Shown: positions 21,240-33,000 of the stretch, piece after piece
Layout of the letters: each line of letters starts with the position of its first letter
Numbering within the stretch: position 1 is the first letter of the stretch
Source: Favolaschia claudopus
Lineage: Eukaryota; Basidiomycota; Agaricomycetes; Agaricales; Mycenaceae
Length of the DNA: 64,000 nt
Assembly (NCBI GenBank): GCA_037176885.1
Contig: JAWWNJ010000022.1
Location: forward strand, 1,674,001 to 1,738,000
Reading direction: 5' to 3'
Notes under the pieces: model-generated
Told to the model about the DNA's origin: nothing
Database searches by the model: none
Seen by the model: the letters and a program-made list of their open reading frames with translations, nothing else
Translations under genes and position numbers: made by a program

Positions 21240-22057
21240 CTAAGATCTTGTCTTCATGCTTTAGGGTCATTTACGGAGAGCTGCTGCTCGATGCTTTTCC
21301 GCGTAGTGGTCCAGGTGAACTTAGAAAAATGAAGCTGCCAGAATCGCGTGAACTACATCGCTCTAGACGGGACTATATCCAGTACATAGGCGTTGGTATT
21401 GAGGATGTTCCCCTGCTTTCTTGGCCATTGTCGCGGTGGTCGTGGCAGAGGGTGACAGTGAATTCAAGCTAAGAGATGATTCGGCAAACTCCGATACGAC
21501 CTTTACTCCATGCTACTCCACGTCGGTCTTACTCTACTCTTTGGCACTGCGCAACCCCAACGTACTATTGCGCGTCGGCGGCATCCCAGCAGCATACATA
21601 GCATGACAAGATGGTGGCGACTGCAGTGTTTACGATAGTCGAAGCACACGCGCAACATGCAAATTTCATCTGAATTCATTCGAGACATCACCGCGATAAG
21701 AACACCCACGAACACCGCACGTCCGAATTCAAAGATACCGACGTCTAGCCCTGATTATTCTTGTGCCTTGGGAATCTCGCTAAACTCTCCTGCATTTTGT
21801 CTTGCTCTGCACTCGTCGCTGTGATACTTTGACCACGACTTCGTCTCCAGAGAATGCAAGATACGCTATCCATGCAACCTCTGGTTTACGGTGAACCTTC
21901 ACTGCACCTTCTCCGCGCTATCGCAGCGGCTTCTTCGTTTGGTGACGTCAAATGACCGTCATTTTTACTCTACTGCCTGCGAAATTTTCACTGCTGCCGT
22001 GCTGTTGTTGTTCTTGTCCACACACTCGTTGTCCTCGCCGCTCCTTGCTTGTCTGCC
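21240..22057. other. Intergenic region upstream of the cupredoxin gene
   Basis: No gene supported. The part near 22000 contains the promoter and leader of the gene starting at 22058. Short plus-strand frames at 21248-21606 have no family-like content. Confidence 0.45.
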
Positions 22058-22899
22058 ATGTTCTACGCTGCCCTCACTGTCCGTATTTTTTTTCCTCGTC
22101 GCAAAGCGCGTATAACGTGAATATTCACCGTGTTGCGTTTAGATCTCTGCTTTGGCTGGCTTCGTTGCGGGCCAGTCTTCTGTCTCGCTGTCGCCCGCAC
22201 AAGTCACCCATGTCGTTACTGTCGCCAACAACGCCAGCGCTACGAATGGCTCCGCTGTCTTTACCCCAGTTCGTTCATTGTTTCATGACCTTGAAAAGGC
22301 TCTGACTTTCGCTGCAGCAAGTAGTCAACGCGAAGCTTGGAGAGACGGTCCTCTTCAACTTTACGCAGGGTAGGGTTTATTTTTACTCCCGCAACTCGAC
22401 TCAACTCTCACAACACCGTCCAGGCAACCATTCCGCGACGCAATCCACATTCGCCGTCCCTTGCGTCCCAGCCCACGACACCAACGTCACAATCAACGGT
22501 TTCGACAGCGGAATTCGCCCCGCAGGCAACTTCAGCGCCATCACCGAGCTGCGCGTGATCATGAACCCCGACATCGTCAACACCACTCTCTGGTTCTTCG
22601 ATGCAACCACTTGCGGTATCGGCGGTGTCGGCGTCATAAATCCCGGAAACGTCAGCGCTACGCTCGAGACCATTGACGGCTTTGAGCGCAACGCCGTCAG
22701 GCTGAATGGGACCGGGGCGGACGCCTCTTCTAGTGCTAGTGCCAGTGGGCCCTCGGCGACAAATTCGGATGGGACGTCTTCGGGAAACACCCAAACAGGC
22801 TCTGGTGGTAACGGCGGCAACACTGGCGCTGCGATACGCGTGGTCCCTGCTACTGCACTCACCGTTGCTCTTCTCGGCGGTGCTGCTCTGATCATGTAA
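22058..22899 (+). CDS. Secreted serine-rich cupredoxin, GPI-anchor type
   Basis: Four exons: 22058-22078, 22143-22268, 22318-22369 and 22424-22899. The spliced N terminus MFYAALTISALAGFVAGQ is a signal peptide split by an intron with the unusual donor GTCCGT. The mature part carries a plastocyanin-like fold: VTVANN, then QVVNAKLGETVLFNFTQGNH, VPCVPAHDTNVTINGF, ELRVIMNP and a final LWFFDATTCGIGGVGVINPG. A Ser/Thr/Gly-rich linker is followed by a hydrophobic C terminus (ALTVALLGGAALIM), as expected for a GPI signal. Such proteins are common cell-surface components of basidiomycete hyphae and fruiting bodies. The metal-binding His/Cys set is not complete by eye, so copper binding is uncertain. 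Confidence 0.85.
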
Positions 22900-23700
22900 C
22901 GTGCTCTGTCGCCCCCGAGCTTCCAAAATCGCTGCCGCAGTGGACTAGATCTTCCCTCCACTGGATATATACATCTCATACACACACATTTGATGCTCGT
23001 CTATACCCCAATACGTTGACTTTTACCCTATTGCTTTCTCTGTAGCTAGCTGTCTGTTGTACTGTTGTTGTTTCTTTTTCATGGGCTCGCCACTTTCAGC
23101 CGACTTTCGTTGTCTCGCGCTCGTGATCACAGAATAGATATAGGCGTTGCGTATCGTTTTCGAATGTCTGACTTCAGTTGCGCAGATTCCCAGAAAAAAA
23201 TGAGATAATTCCAAAGAACGTGTGCGCTACAGAGGTATGGTAGTAGGTGATATGCGTTGTATGAGAGCAATGCAACAAGATATAAGTACATTGTGTGTGG
23301 AGACCAGAAAGCAACCAGTGCTGGAAAGAAAACAGGCAGGGAAATGGAACTTCAACGAACAGATATCTCGACAGCGTCAGCGTATGCGAAGAGTGATAAG
23401 GCTGGGGGGCCGTGCGTCGAGCAGCGCGTAGGTTGGATGTTATGTCGGGTAGTCAGTCTATCGATACACTACAGATCTCAGGTCAATCGAAGGTACATCC
23501 CAAAGCAAGAACGAAGCGTACGTGGATGCGATGCGAGAATGTCGGTACGTACTTGGTGTTGGTGCGTGAGGATTGTTGATGATTGATGATGCTGTATACG
23601 GTTGGGTTGGTGTTACAAGTGGATTCAATGGAAAGGACGGGCAGATCGGCGGTGTGAGAACTGCGAAAACGACAGAGATGATCGTGCAAGACACGGCTAC
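22900..23700. other. Intergenic region
   Basis: 3' flank of the cupredoxin gene. The short frames on both strands look non-coding. A purine/pyrimidine-biased stretch with TTGTTG-type repeats occurs near 23050, with no other feature. Confidence 0.45.
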
Positions 23701-23724
23701 AGGCACAGGTAAAGCCTGCAGCCC

Positions 23725-24163
23725 CGTGGGCGGCGTATCACAGCCGCCCAACCTGCGCCAGACTCGACGACGATGAGCTCCTCGTCGTCGATGGTGGACT
23801 CGGAGGTCACAGCGGCCAATGGAAGCTGGAGCAGACAGATCAACAAGCCGCGCAGATAAATGGATGTCAGAAAGAGCTACTTACTGTGGCGAGTGAAGAT
23901 GGCGATGGCGATGGCTCGTCGCTGCGTCGCATGAAATCGTCGATCTTGGGGCGCGGCGGTATTGGATCGACAAGGCGCGCCTCCAAGGTTTGCGACGGCA
24001 ACAACACGAGAGGAGAAGGAATAGGTGCGGCTCGCCCAAGGCCGTAGAACAGAGTGACCATGCTCGACCCCAGTAGGAGGGGTGCCACTGCTGAGGTTGA
24101 AGATGTTAATACTAGTAGAATTTGTGAAGGGGAATGAGAGGACTGCGCACATAGCAGCCGCAT
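23725..24163 (-). CDS. Possible small hypothetical protein
   Basis: Minus-strand frame starting MRLLCAQSS at 24163. It has a hydrophobic N-terminal stretch (APLLLGSSMVTLFYGLG), then IPPRPKIDDFMRRSDEPS. A GTAAGT donor just after SLAT joins to an exon reading LPLAAVTSESTIDDEELIVV and ending near 23725. The join is in frame and the downstream exon has good codon-like content. No domain is recognised. A membrane-anchored small protein is possible; a spurious frame is also possible. Confidence 0.3.
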
Positions 24164-24754
24164 CTCGTCTCGTCGTCGTTACTTCTTCAGCCACAGAGGC
24201 CAGGAAGGGGTCGTCAAAATCGTAGCGGTCGTAAGAGGGTGAAAGCACAAGTTCAGAGTAACAGCACGAAGGGATTATGAGGGCTGCCCGTTGATGCGAT
24301 TCTTCCTTGGTACTTGACTGACAAAGGACGCTTGAATGAGACAGAAAGACAATCTGGGTTTCTTCGGGGAGAAAGCGCTTCGGGGCAAGGGCGCCTTTGA
24401 GTGGGTTGAACACGAGGGTGTTTGACAAGGCGACCCTTGAGTATTTTTGACGATTGGACGCGTGAACAAGCACAAAAACAGAACAAGGTCTTTGTTTTCG
24501 GTGTCTCCAGGAAGAAAATGGGCTCAGAGCGTATCGTGCGCCATCCATAGACGGCTGGGAGCGTCTCATTCATCCTTTGTTGAGCGTTGAAGTATCCATC
24601 GTGGACAGCAGTGGTTAAGAATTGGTTGAGAGGGAATCGTGGGAAACATATCAACTACTCAATTATATCATTAAGAACAGTAGTGCTGCTATGCACTCTA
24701 TCCTAAAATCTGTGTGCTAGCGGCAATGTATATGTAGACATTTCACGATAATGA
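24164..24754. other. Intergenic region, no gene seen
   Basis: The minus-strand frames that cross this stretch have no recognisable content and end in the weak gene to the left. It should contain the 3' UTR of the chromodomain gene at 24755-25856. Confidence 0.4.
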
Positions 24755-25856
24755 CTACAAAGAACCTGCAACAAGCTGTTCCAACTCGTCGTCCAACTGT
24801 GAATCTTCGTCTCCAGAATCGCTTGGCTCACGATCATCGTGCGGTTGCTTGTCCGATCTACCGTCGTCGGACGACGCGTACGAGCACAGAATATCGTTGC
24901 TTTTATTTCGGCGCAGGCGGGGTAAGGGTTTATCATCGGGTGAAAAGTTGGGGATCGATTCAACTTCGAGCTCGGGAGTGAGTGGAGGTGAAATTGGGGT
25001 GACTGGGGTTTTCAGGGCATCTGTACAAGTTGAAGGAGCAGGGGAGGCCGTCGTCGGGGACTAGGCTTATCAGTGGTGAATTAATGGAGGGAATCAATAG
25101 TGTAAGTACCTCGATCCTCGACGTCGACGCAACTGGTTTGGTTTCGATCGTGAGACTCGGACGCTTTCGCGGGGAAGCCTCTCGCTATGTATGTGTCAGA
25201 GTCGAGAAGAAAAGTGCCACTCTGACAACAGACCTTTGCCGGGGACGTCTTCTGCGGACTCGAGGATTTACGCCTCTGTATGAAATACAACTATGAGTCT
25301 GGCAGACTCTGATGCGAGATGAAAAATCCTCACCGCTTTCTTGGAGGGAGAAGCTGTAACCCCTGCGTGTTGAGCAAGAAACTGGTCACTGGCCCGATAC
25401 TCCATTTCCGAGCACTGAGTCCGTAAGGCACACAAGCCGACATTCTCCCAGAACTGTTGGATGAGAAATTGGCATTTCTTGAGGTTTTCAAACGGTTGCC
25501 AGGCCCAGTTTGTATCTTCATAGTCCTTCCACTAGCCCAAGGAACGGTAAGTAGGTTGACGTGGATCCATACGACAAAGCAGATACTTTGACATGATAAA
25601 GCTATGAGAATAATCGTCGTTAATTCGAGTTAGAGTAGAGACCGAAACATAGAATACTTACCCAGCCGGATCCGTAATATTCAGAGTCTTTTCGATCGTA
25701 GCCTTCGTGGAATTGGTCATCGGTACGCTGTGCTGCGATGATATACTCTGGTGCTTGTCAGCGTCGGGATCGACGAGGAGCACACTCGGAGCTCTACTTA
25801 CCGACCTCGTAAAGAGGCTGCTGAGTATCTTCTGAACCTCTCGTGCGTTTGGGCAT
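24755..25856 (-). CDS. Small chromodomain protein with a 15-nt exon
   Basis: Seven exons: 25856-25802, 25747-25662, 25601-25587, 25531-25334, 25275-25234, 25184-25110 and 25060-24755. They sum to 258 codons without a frame break. It starts MPKRTRGSED. The chromodomain reads LYEVEYIIAAQRT, then GSGW|LYHVK|WKDYEDTNWAWQP, where LYHVK is the 15-nt exon, and LKKCQFLIQQFWENVG. Aromatic cage-like positions Y, W and W are present. An insertion between the first strand and YHVKW is longer than in HP1. The tail is basic then Ser/Pro/acidic (SPRKRPSLTIETKP, PPLTPELEVES, DDREPSDSGDEDSQLDDEL). It is probably a histone-methyl-lysine reader. The same extended chromodomain plan occurs in the gene at 14048-17828. 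Confidence 0.8.
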
Positions 25857-26236
25857 AGAGAATAACGGAGGAGGGAGAAGAGAGAGTTCTCTTGAAGTTT
25901 TCCATGAGTCCGCAGGTCATATTCATTCAGCTTCATTTTAGAGTTTTTGATGCTGATCCAGAAGCAAGAGAGCGGTATTGGCAAATCACGAAGAAAGTTA
26001 AGACGCTAGGAGTATCAACCATTCAAAGCTTCACAATGACCACAGTTGAACAGGAAAGCAGATAGTATGCAGAGAACGAGTGGGGGCCAGCAACTAACGG
26101 GAGACCCTCCCAGATAGATTTGAAGCAGCAAACGGTTGAAAGTCTGGCTGAATTGTCGAAAGCAAGTTGTCTTCGGCATATCCCGTGCTGACCAAGCCTA
26201 CCATTCTCTCTCTTCTTTCCCCCACTGTGATTTGCT
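25857..26236. other. Divergent intergenic region between chromodomain and YJU2 genes
   Basis: Contains the two divergent promoters. The minus-strand frame 25984-25857 is open upstream of the chosen chromodomain Met and would add an N-terminal extension, but it lacks conserved content. Nothing else seen. Confidence 0.45.
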
Positions 26237-27269
26237 ATGGCCGAGCGTAAAGGCATGTAGACTCTATCCCCTTGACTCTCTGAAGCATTCTAACATTCTT
26301 GTAGTTCTTAACAAGTATTTCCCCCCGGACTTCGACCCCGATCTCATTCCGAGACGACGTGGGCCCAAGAATTCGCAACAAGTCGTTCGGTTAATGGCCC
26401 CGTTCTCTATGTACGTCTCAGAATGCCCGCACAAAGGCTCCTTTGCTAACCAATTCTGCTAGGCGATGTAATACATGCGGAGAGTACATTTACAAAGGCA
26501 AGAAATTCAACGCCCGTAAGGAGACTGTCGACGGCGAAGATTACTATGGCATCAAGATTTTTCGTTTCTACATAAAATGGTCCGGCTTCATCAAGCTACG
26601 TTGTATCTACCTGCTAACGACTCGTCTAGTACGCTTTGTTCCGCCGAAATCACATTCAAGACGGACCCAAAGAACACGGACTATGCCGCTGAACACGGCG
26701 CCTCCCGGAATTTTGAGCCTTGGCGAGAGGAGGCTGAAGTCGAGGAGGTCGATCGGCTGGCAAAACTGGAGGAGGAGGAGAACAATCCGATGAAAGTCCT
26801 GGAGAACCGTACGACCGACTCGAAACGGGAGATGGATATTTTGGACGCGCTGCAGGATATTCGGGCACGGAACGCGCGCAACGAACGAGTCGGAAACGCG
26901 ACATCCGTCGACCTTCTTGCCCGGATAGGCATCGAAGAATTGGAGAACGAGGAGGATCTGGAGCGGAAGCGCATCGAGGAGGAGGATGAAAAGCTCGTGC
27001 GCGAGGTTTTTGCAAAAGTGCCGATGTCTGCCAGTTCCTCGTCTCGCCCTGCCGATGGAGGCGACTCTTCTCCCGACCCACCGCCCGCTGTAATAACGGT
27101 GAAACGGAAAGCCGACGACGTAGAGCCAGATCTGCTCAGTCTGCTTCCGGACTCCGCTCGGTCTCTCATCTCCGCTAAAACCAGTGCCCTTCACACCGTA
27201 AAGAAAGCCAAGGTGGATAACAAGAAGTCACTCGGTATCGTTGTGAAGAAGGGTAAAGTCAAGGCCTGA
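26237..27269 (+). CDS. yju2: YJU2/CWC16 splicing factor (CCDC94 family)
   Basis: Four exons: 26237-26252, 26305-26410, 26463-26579 and 26630-27269. The spliced start [17 protein letters not shown] is the family hallmark. The zinc-binding pairs follow: [19 protein letters not shown] and later FRFYIKCTLCSAEI, then [16 protein letters not shown]. The C-terminal half is charged coil ([33 protein letters not shown]) ending in a basic tail. YJU2 acts with the Prp19 complex to promote the first step of splicing. The first intron has a GC-AG boundary (AAAG|GCATGT at 26253), needed to give the conserved start. The third intron carries a consensus branch point (GCTAAC). Confidence 0.93.
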
Positions 27270-27688
27270 TGCCTATTCTATACTCGCGTCGAGTATAAAT
27301 TTCGAACGAACGCGTCAATACACCTTCGAAGGCGTTCTCTCTGTACGTCTGCCTCGTACTCCATATTCCATCTTGTATCATGTTCGCAGGGTTTCTTATT
27401 GTCGTGTTCATGCCGACTGGGGCGTCAGTTTGTGATCTGCGAAGAATCCACCAACAAGAAAAACCAGCTGATATTTGCTTTGGGCACAAACCTCCTTTGG
27501 TTTATGTTGTAGAGGCATATTCCTACGTTGTAGCTGCTGTGTACTTGTAACTACGAACGAGTGGGTCGAAACTTGTGGAATGTACCAGAAGATTGTGCAA
27601 TTTTTATTTGTCAGGTGTTTGTCGCTTACTTCGAACTTTCTTTCTGCTTTCTCTTCAACTTTCTTTGTGTCTCTGACTCGCGTCCGAT
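27270..27688. other. Intergenic region between YJU2 and Aha1 genes
   Basis: Tandem spacing of about 420 bp. It should hold the YJU2 3' UTR and the Aha1 promoter. No coding signal. Confidence 0.5.
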
Positions 27689-29131
27689 ATGGCCATACCC
27701 ACTCCCTTACCATCCTCCACGGCTAATTGGCATTGGAAGAACAAAAATGTGACGCGTTGGGGCAAGGAATGGTTTGAGCGCGAGTTAACCACTATCAGCA
27801 TTACTGGCAAAGGGACGGAGGTCGTGTCGATATCGAGCGTGACCGATGTCGATGGTGATGTTGAGCTGGGTCAGAGAAAGTCCAAGTCTGTCTATCTACG
27901 TTGCAGTCGGAGACTCTACGTGTTGATTGCAGCGACGTTTTGCTTAGGCTGATCACGATATTCGATTGCAAGGTTGTCTGCGCCTGGACGGGTACTACGT
28001 CGGATGGAACGGAAGTCAAAGGGACGCTCACTATCCCGGAGGTGTCTCATGAAATCACTCTTGATGGTTTGTCCGACTATGTTGTATGTTCATCCGCGCT
28101 TGAAGAAGTGTTTTCAATCGTCTGACCTGGCTCAACCCAGTACAACTGGTCCCTTACTACGCCCTCATCTCCGGAGGTCGACGCTATTTTCTCTTTGGCG
28201 AGGTCCCGAATCCCTACTGCTCTCGAGGCAAAATTCGCGGAATTTGCCGCCGCGTTGGTGGACACACACGGGAGAGATCTTACTGTCAGCGGGGATCCTA
28301 GTCGATCTGCTACGCCAAACCCTGGTGCCTCGACCTCCGATGCAAGTGCCGGCGCCTCTGCAGCTGCTCCGGCTGCCCCAAAACCCGTCGAGAAGAAGAG
28401 CAACGTCAACACCACCAAGATCACGGTTGAGGGCTCGTTCATGGCTGCGGCAGATGATTTGTTTGGGCTCCTGACGGATGAGAAACGTATTCCGACGTGG
28501 ACGCGTGCTGCCGCGCAGGTCGGGCTATTTCTCTCTTTGTTATGCATTTTTATTCAACGCAAGAACCCAGTCTGCTGCAAAGGTCGATACAGAATATTCT
28601 CTCTTCGGGGGCGGCGTGAAAGGCAAATATGTCTCGCTCACTCGGCCCACGGAGATTGTACAGACTTGGGCGTTGCAGAGTCCAACGTGGCCATCCGGTA
28701 TGAGTTATTATCTTTCTCCTGAATACTAATAATCGTCTCTCAGGGCATTACGCGACGCTCACCACGACGATTGCTCAGGGATCGGATTCCTCTACAGTGA
28801 CCTTTGTGCTCAACGGGGTGCCAACCGGCATGGAAGACGAGATCAAGCGTAACATCGAGGGATACTAGTGCGTTATATCATTTCCGTTCTTGCATGTTGC
28901 GTGCTCACTCTGCGCAGTATCCAAGGGTTCAAATCCATCGGGTACGTCCAGCTATTCCCGTCCCCTCCGACCCCTTTCCGCCCTCCGCAAAAGCGCTCGC
29001 CGCCGAAACCCATAATACACCAAGCAGGGCGCGAGTCGTGGGTGACTGCGCTAACCTTCGCCGGTCTCATCTTGCTTGCGGCTTTCGCTATACCGTACCT
29101 GTCCGCATCGTTGCCCGCTTTCCAAAAGTAA
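27689..29131 (+). CDS. aha1: Aha1-type Hsp90 co-chaperone with C-terminal membrane segment
   Basis: Six or so exons. It starts MAIPTPLPSSTANWHWKNKN with the family N-terminal signature WHWKNKNVTRWGKEWF. The next parts are GDVELGQRKSKLITIFDCKV and KGTLTIPEVSHEITLDGLSD. A Ser/Ala-rich linker leads to the AHSA1/START-like domain: TTKITVEGSF, DLFGLLTDEKRIPTWTRAAA, EYSLFGGGVKGKYVSL, QTWALQSPTWPSGHYATL, and an end at GYYIQGFKSIGYVQLF. Aha1 normally stops about here. This frame instead continues through a Pro-rich linker into ESWVTALTFAGLILLAAFAI, a clear membrane helix, ending LPAFQK at 29131. Aha1 stimulates the Hsp90 ATPase in the cytosol; the tail would anchor it to a membrane. Confidence 0.9.
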
Positions 29132-30095
29132 TTTTATGATAAAAAGTAGCCGAGACTAATTATTGCATTTTTTAAACCCGGACTCTAGGTTGGGAAGTTC
29201 CCTCTCTTGAAGTGCCACGGCGCCGAATGTTTCGTAATTTGTGAAGTGATGATCTGGAGGAGGGAGGGTTGAATACATATAGGTGCATGATGTTGCGTGG
29301 CGTAGCTATAGTGTACTGTGTCTAGAAAGTAAAGAAGAAGATCGGTTTTGCTGTACAAATCCCCCGAGATTATCTTGACTCTCGAGACAGTCACTGTCCT
29401 CCAGCCGGGTTGCTGACGTGCCAGCTACTATAGTATGGCATGTGGGATTTTGCCAATTGTCCTGACCAAGGCGGTGATCGCCCTTCCGCATTGATAGTAT
29501 CCAGAACAGACACCGGCACGCGACCAGTGAGAGGACTCTCCCAGTGAAAGACCTGAGAGACGCAAGTAGTAACTAGGAATTGATTGGTCTCTTGAAAAAG
29601 TACACCATCATGATGTATTGAAGACGGAGGTTCTCAGGCTGAGTTCATTTCCTCTCTCCCTCAGTTCTTCCGGTTCGGCGGTTAGACAGTGGTGAGATTT
29701 CGGCAGCCAAGATTAGTGCCAGCAGTTGATTTCAAATTTGCACTGCGACAGTGCTATTGAAAATGAGATTCGGAGGCGTCTTGAGTCGTCTTGCAGCGGT
29801 TTTGAGGTTGGGGAAGGAGGAAAGAGAGATACTTCCAAATTAAGGTTGTTTGTGCGACGTGACGGTGTGACATTGTACGTCGTTCAAACACATTTCTTTG
29901 TGTGTCGATTGGAAGCCGAGCCTCCGAGGCCACCATCGCGGCGCGCCTCCACCCAAAAATACTGCAAAACACCCTCCCATCACTATCCTGCGCTTGGGCC
30001 CGACCCACGTAAGCTATTCCTTCTTTCCCTTTCCCTTCCCCCCACTTATTCCCCCATGTATTACCAACCCAGCTCCCCTCGCCACCTCTCGAGCC
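29132..30095. other. Intergenic region upstream of SNF5
   Basis: About 960 bp. The frame of SNF5 is open upstream to 29898 but the translated content is unlike the family, so it is treated as leader. The last 150 bp before 30096 are pyrimidine-rich with TTCCC runs, a common promoter or leader feature in fungi. No separate gene is seen. Confidence 0.45.
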
Positions 30096-33000
30096 ATGTT
30101 GCCCATGGGGGGAAGCGCGTATCCCCCTTACCCTCCTCAAGGTTTAGGACAGCAGCCTCATCATCAGGGTATTAATCCCGCTATGCTTGCGTCCTACCAC
30201 CAGCCACAACCACCCCAGAGCCCGTATGCCGGCGTCAGTCCCGCACAGTTGCTGAATGGCACCAACACTCCGAATCATATGCAACAGCACCAGCAGCCCA
30301 ATCAGCAACAACATATGATGATGATGAACGGCGCTGGTCTTAATCCTTCTGCATTGTCCGCACCTAATCCCGGAATGGCTTCCGGAGGTGGTGGCGGTGG
30401 CGGAATGAACGGTTTTATGAATCCCCCCGGTTCGAATATGCCCCCCCAGATGAACCCGCAAATGCAGCAACTCCCACAAATGACGCCTCAAATGCTGCAG
30501 ATACTTGCTAGTGCCGGAGTCACGCGTGAACAGTTTGTTGGAATGAACCCCGCTGAACGTCAAGTTGCTGTGCGCGATGCTATGATGGCCGTCCGTCAAC
30601 GACACCAACAGGCGCAACAGCAGCATTTCCCACCGGACCGGGGACCTTTTGACAGACCTGGAAGCGCGATGGGTATGGGTATGAGTAGTGGGGGTCCGCC
30701 GCCAGGCATGGGCAGCAGCGAATATCAACAACGACCATCCACCCCTCAGCATGGCGGCCCGCAACAAAGCAGTTTCCAGCCCAAGTTTGCGCCTCCGCAT
30801 TTCGGTCCCGGTCCACCAAGCATCGGGACTCCCCCGCCGGGAATGCCTCCGCAGCAACAACCTGCTCACAACTCATTTGGGACGCCAGCTTCACCGTTTA
30901 ATCGATCCGCGCAGAGTTTACCGCCGTCAGACCCGCAACAGCAGATGCAACGTTCTAATTCAATAGGACCAACTCAAATGCTACGTTCGTCCTCTGGTCC
31001 ACAGCCGAACGGCTATCCTCAGTCCAATGGAGGGACTCCTCAACCCCCGCATAGACCCCCTCAATTCGGACCGCAAGCACTTACACCGCAGCGCCAATCT
31101 ACCCCTTCTCAGTCGCCAGTGAAACGTGCTCCGTCACCTCCTGGGCGTACAGAGTCCAGAGCCTTAATGCCCGGTGATGCGCCGCCTTCTGCACTACCAG
31201 ATCCCACCGCTTTCGGTAGCACGTCTGCCGCATCGCTTCCACCGCTTCCTGCCTCGGTCCAACTCAACCCAGCTGTAACAAGCGTGACTGTTGTACCACT
31301 GGCTACCTCGCTCACAGCCATCCCTCCTATTGATGCAGATGAGGTGAAGAATATCAAAGATTGGATGGAGGTCGATCGCAGATACGACGGTGTTCATCGA
31401 GAGATGAAACATCGTATGAAAGCGGAACTTCAAGAGGCTCTGGGTCCCCGTCATGCTCCTTGGTGGGAGAAGGGTACGCTCGACACGAACGCCAGTAGAT
31501 TTCTGCACGGAAGAGAGCAATTTGATGTCAAGTATCCTTATAGAAAGCAAGACCGTGAATCGACAAGAAAACCTCCGAAGCGGGAAGGAATGAGGCTGTT
31601 TGTGCAGTCATCTTTGTTCATGTTTTACTTTGGTTCAAATCTTCCATATTTAGCCCTCGTCAACCTGACCCCGAAGACGCCAATCGTCCCGAAGAGCTAG
31701 TTCCTATTCGTCTCGAGTTTGATGTAGACCATCACAAAGTGCGGGACACGTTTGTGTGGAATATGAATGGTACGACCGTCTTCTACCGTCTAGTTTCTCC
31801 TATAACGTGTGTATGTTTGTCAGCTCCCTTTATCACTGCAGAGCACTTTGCGCAGACGGTCGTGGAGGACTACAAGCTCGCAACATCGTACCATGCTGTA
31901 ATTGTCAAGGCGATCCACGATCAACTCACTGACTACCGTGCTCACTCGCCAAACTACGACGGAGATAGTTGGAAAGTCGTAAGGACGAACGAGACGTTGC
32001 GGTCGGGCACACTCGAGGGTGAGAGTGCAGAGTTTTGGCATAATTGGCGAAAGCGGTTACGGGGGGAGTATGGATTTGTGCGTGCGGAGCGTAATAAGCG
32101 GCGGAAGTTGCGCAAGGTGTCTCAGGATGAGGAGGAGAATGAGCGGCCCATGTCGGTCGAGGACTTCACGATCAATGGCAAAACACTGCACGAGGATCTG
32201 CGTATTTTGATTCGGGTGAGCATTGTGGTTCCACGGATGGCTACATTTACTGAGAACTTCATTGTGGCAGCTGGACATCATTGTCGGCTCTGTCAAATTG
32301 GACGATCAGTTTGAATGGGATCTCACCAACGAAGATGCGTCACCAGAAGAATTTGCAGAGAATTATGCCCAAGAATTGGGTTTGAATGGCGAATTCAAGT
32401 AACTTCTCTCCCTTCCTAGATACGTGAAGAAAATCTCATCCTCCTGCAGAACCGCTATCGTCCATTCCATACGGGAGCAGGTGCATGCTTATAGAAAGTG
32501 TCTATACCTGATTGGGCACACTATGGACGGCACACCGGTCGAGGACGATGATCTGCGCAATTCGTTCCTCCCCAGTTTGGCCACAGGTGCCCGCGCCATG
32601 GAGCAGGTGCAAGCTTACACACCGCTTCTCAACTATCTTAGTGACGGAGAGCTCGAACGGCACGAGAAGGAGCGAGACAAGGAGACCAACAAGCGGCGGA
32701 AGAAGGGCAGAGGCGGTCGTCGGGGGATTGCTTTACCTGAGAGGGAGCCGATCAAGACATGTCGTACGCCCGCAATTGGGTTTCCCGAACCTGATCCTGC
32801 GACGCTTGCCGCAGCTGCAGCTGTCAACCAACCTGTTTCAAGACGTGCGGCCGCTGCAGCGGCCTCTCTTACCATTGCTAACCTTGTTGCTTCCGAAAAT
32901 GCGCCTGAACATGGCGATTCTCCACCTCAGCCGATGTTTAGGACTTCATCGCTGCCAGCCGCCCTCCCGCTACCACCGCCTCCTGTATTCAAACCGAAAA

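Noticed and set aside
28922..28940. B-box-like GGTTCAAATCC
   Set aside because: It lies within the Aha1 coding exon (QGFKSIG) and has no A box upstream.
30144..30869. His/Arg/Leu-rich minus-strand frame
   Set aside because: Antisense shadow of the Gln/Pro/Met-rich N terminus of SNF5.
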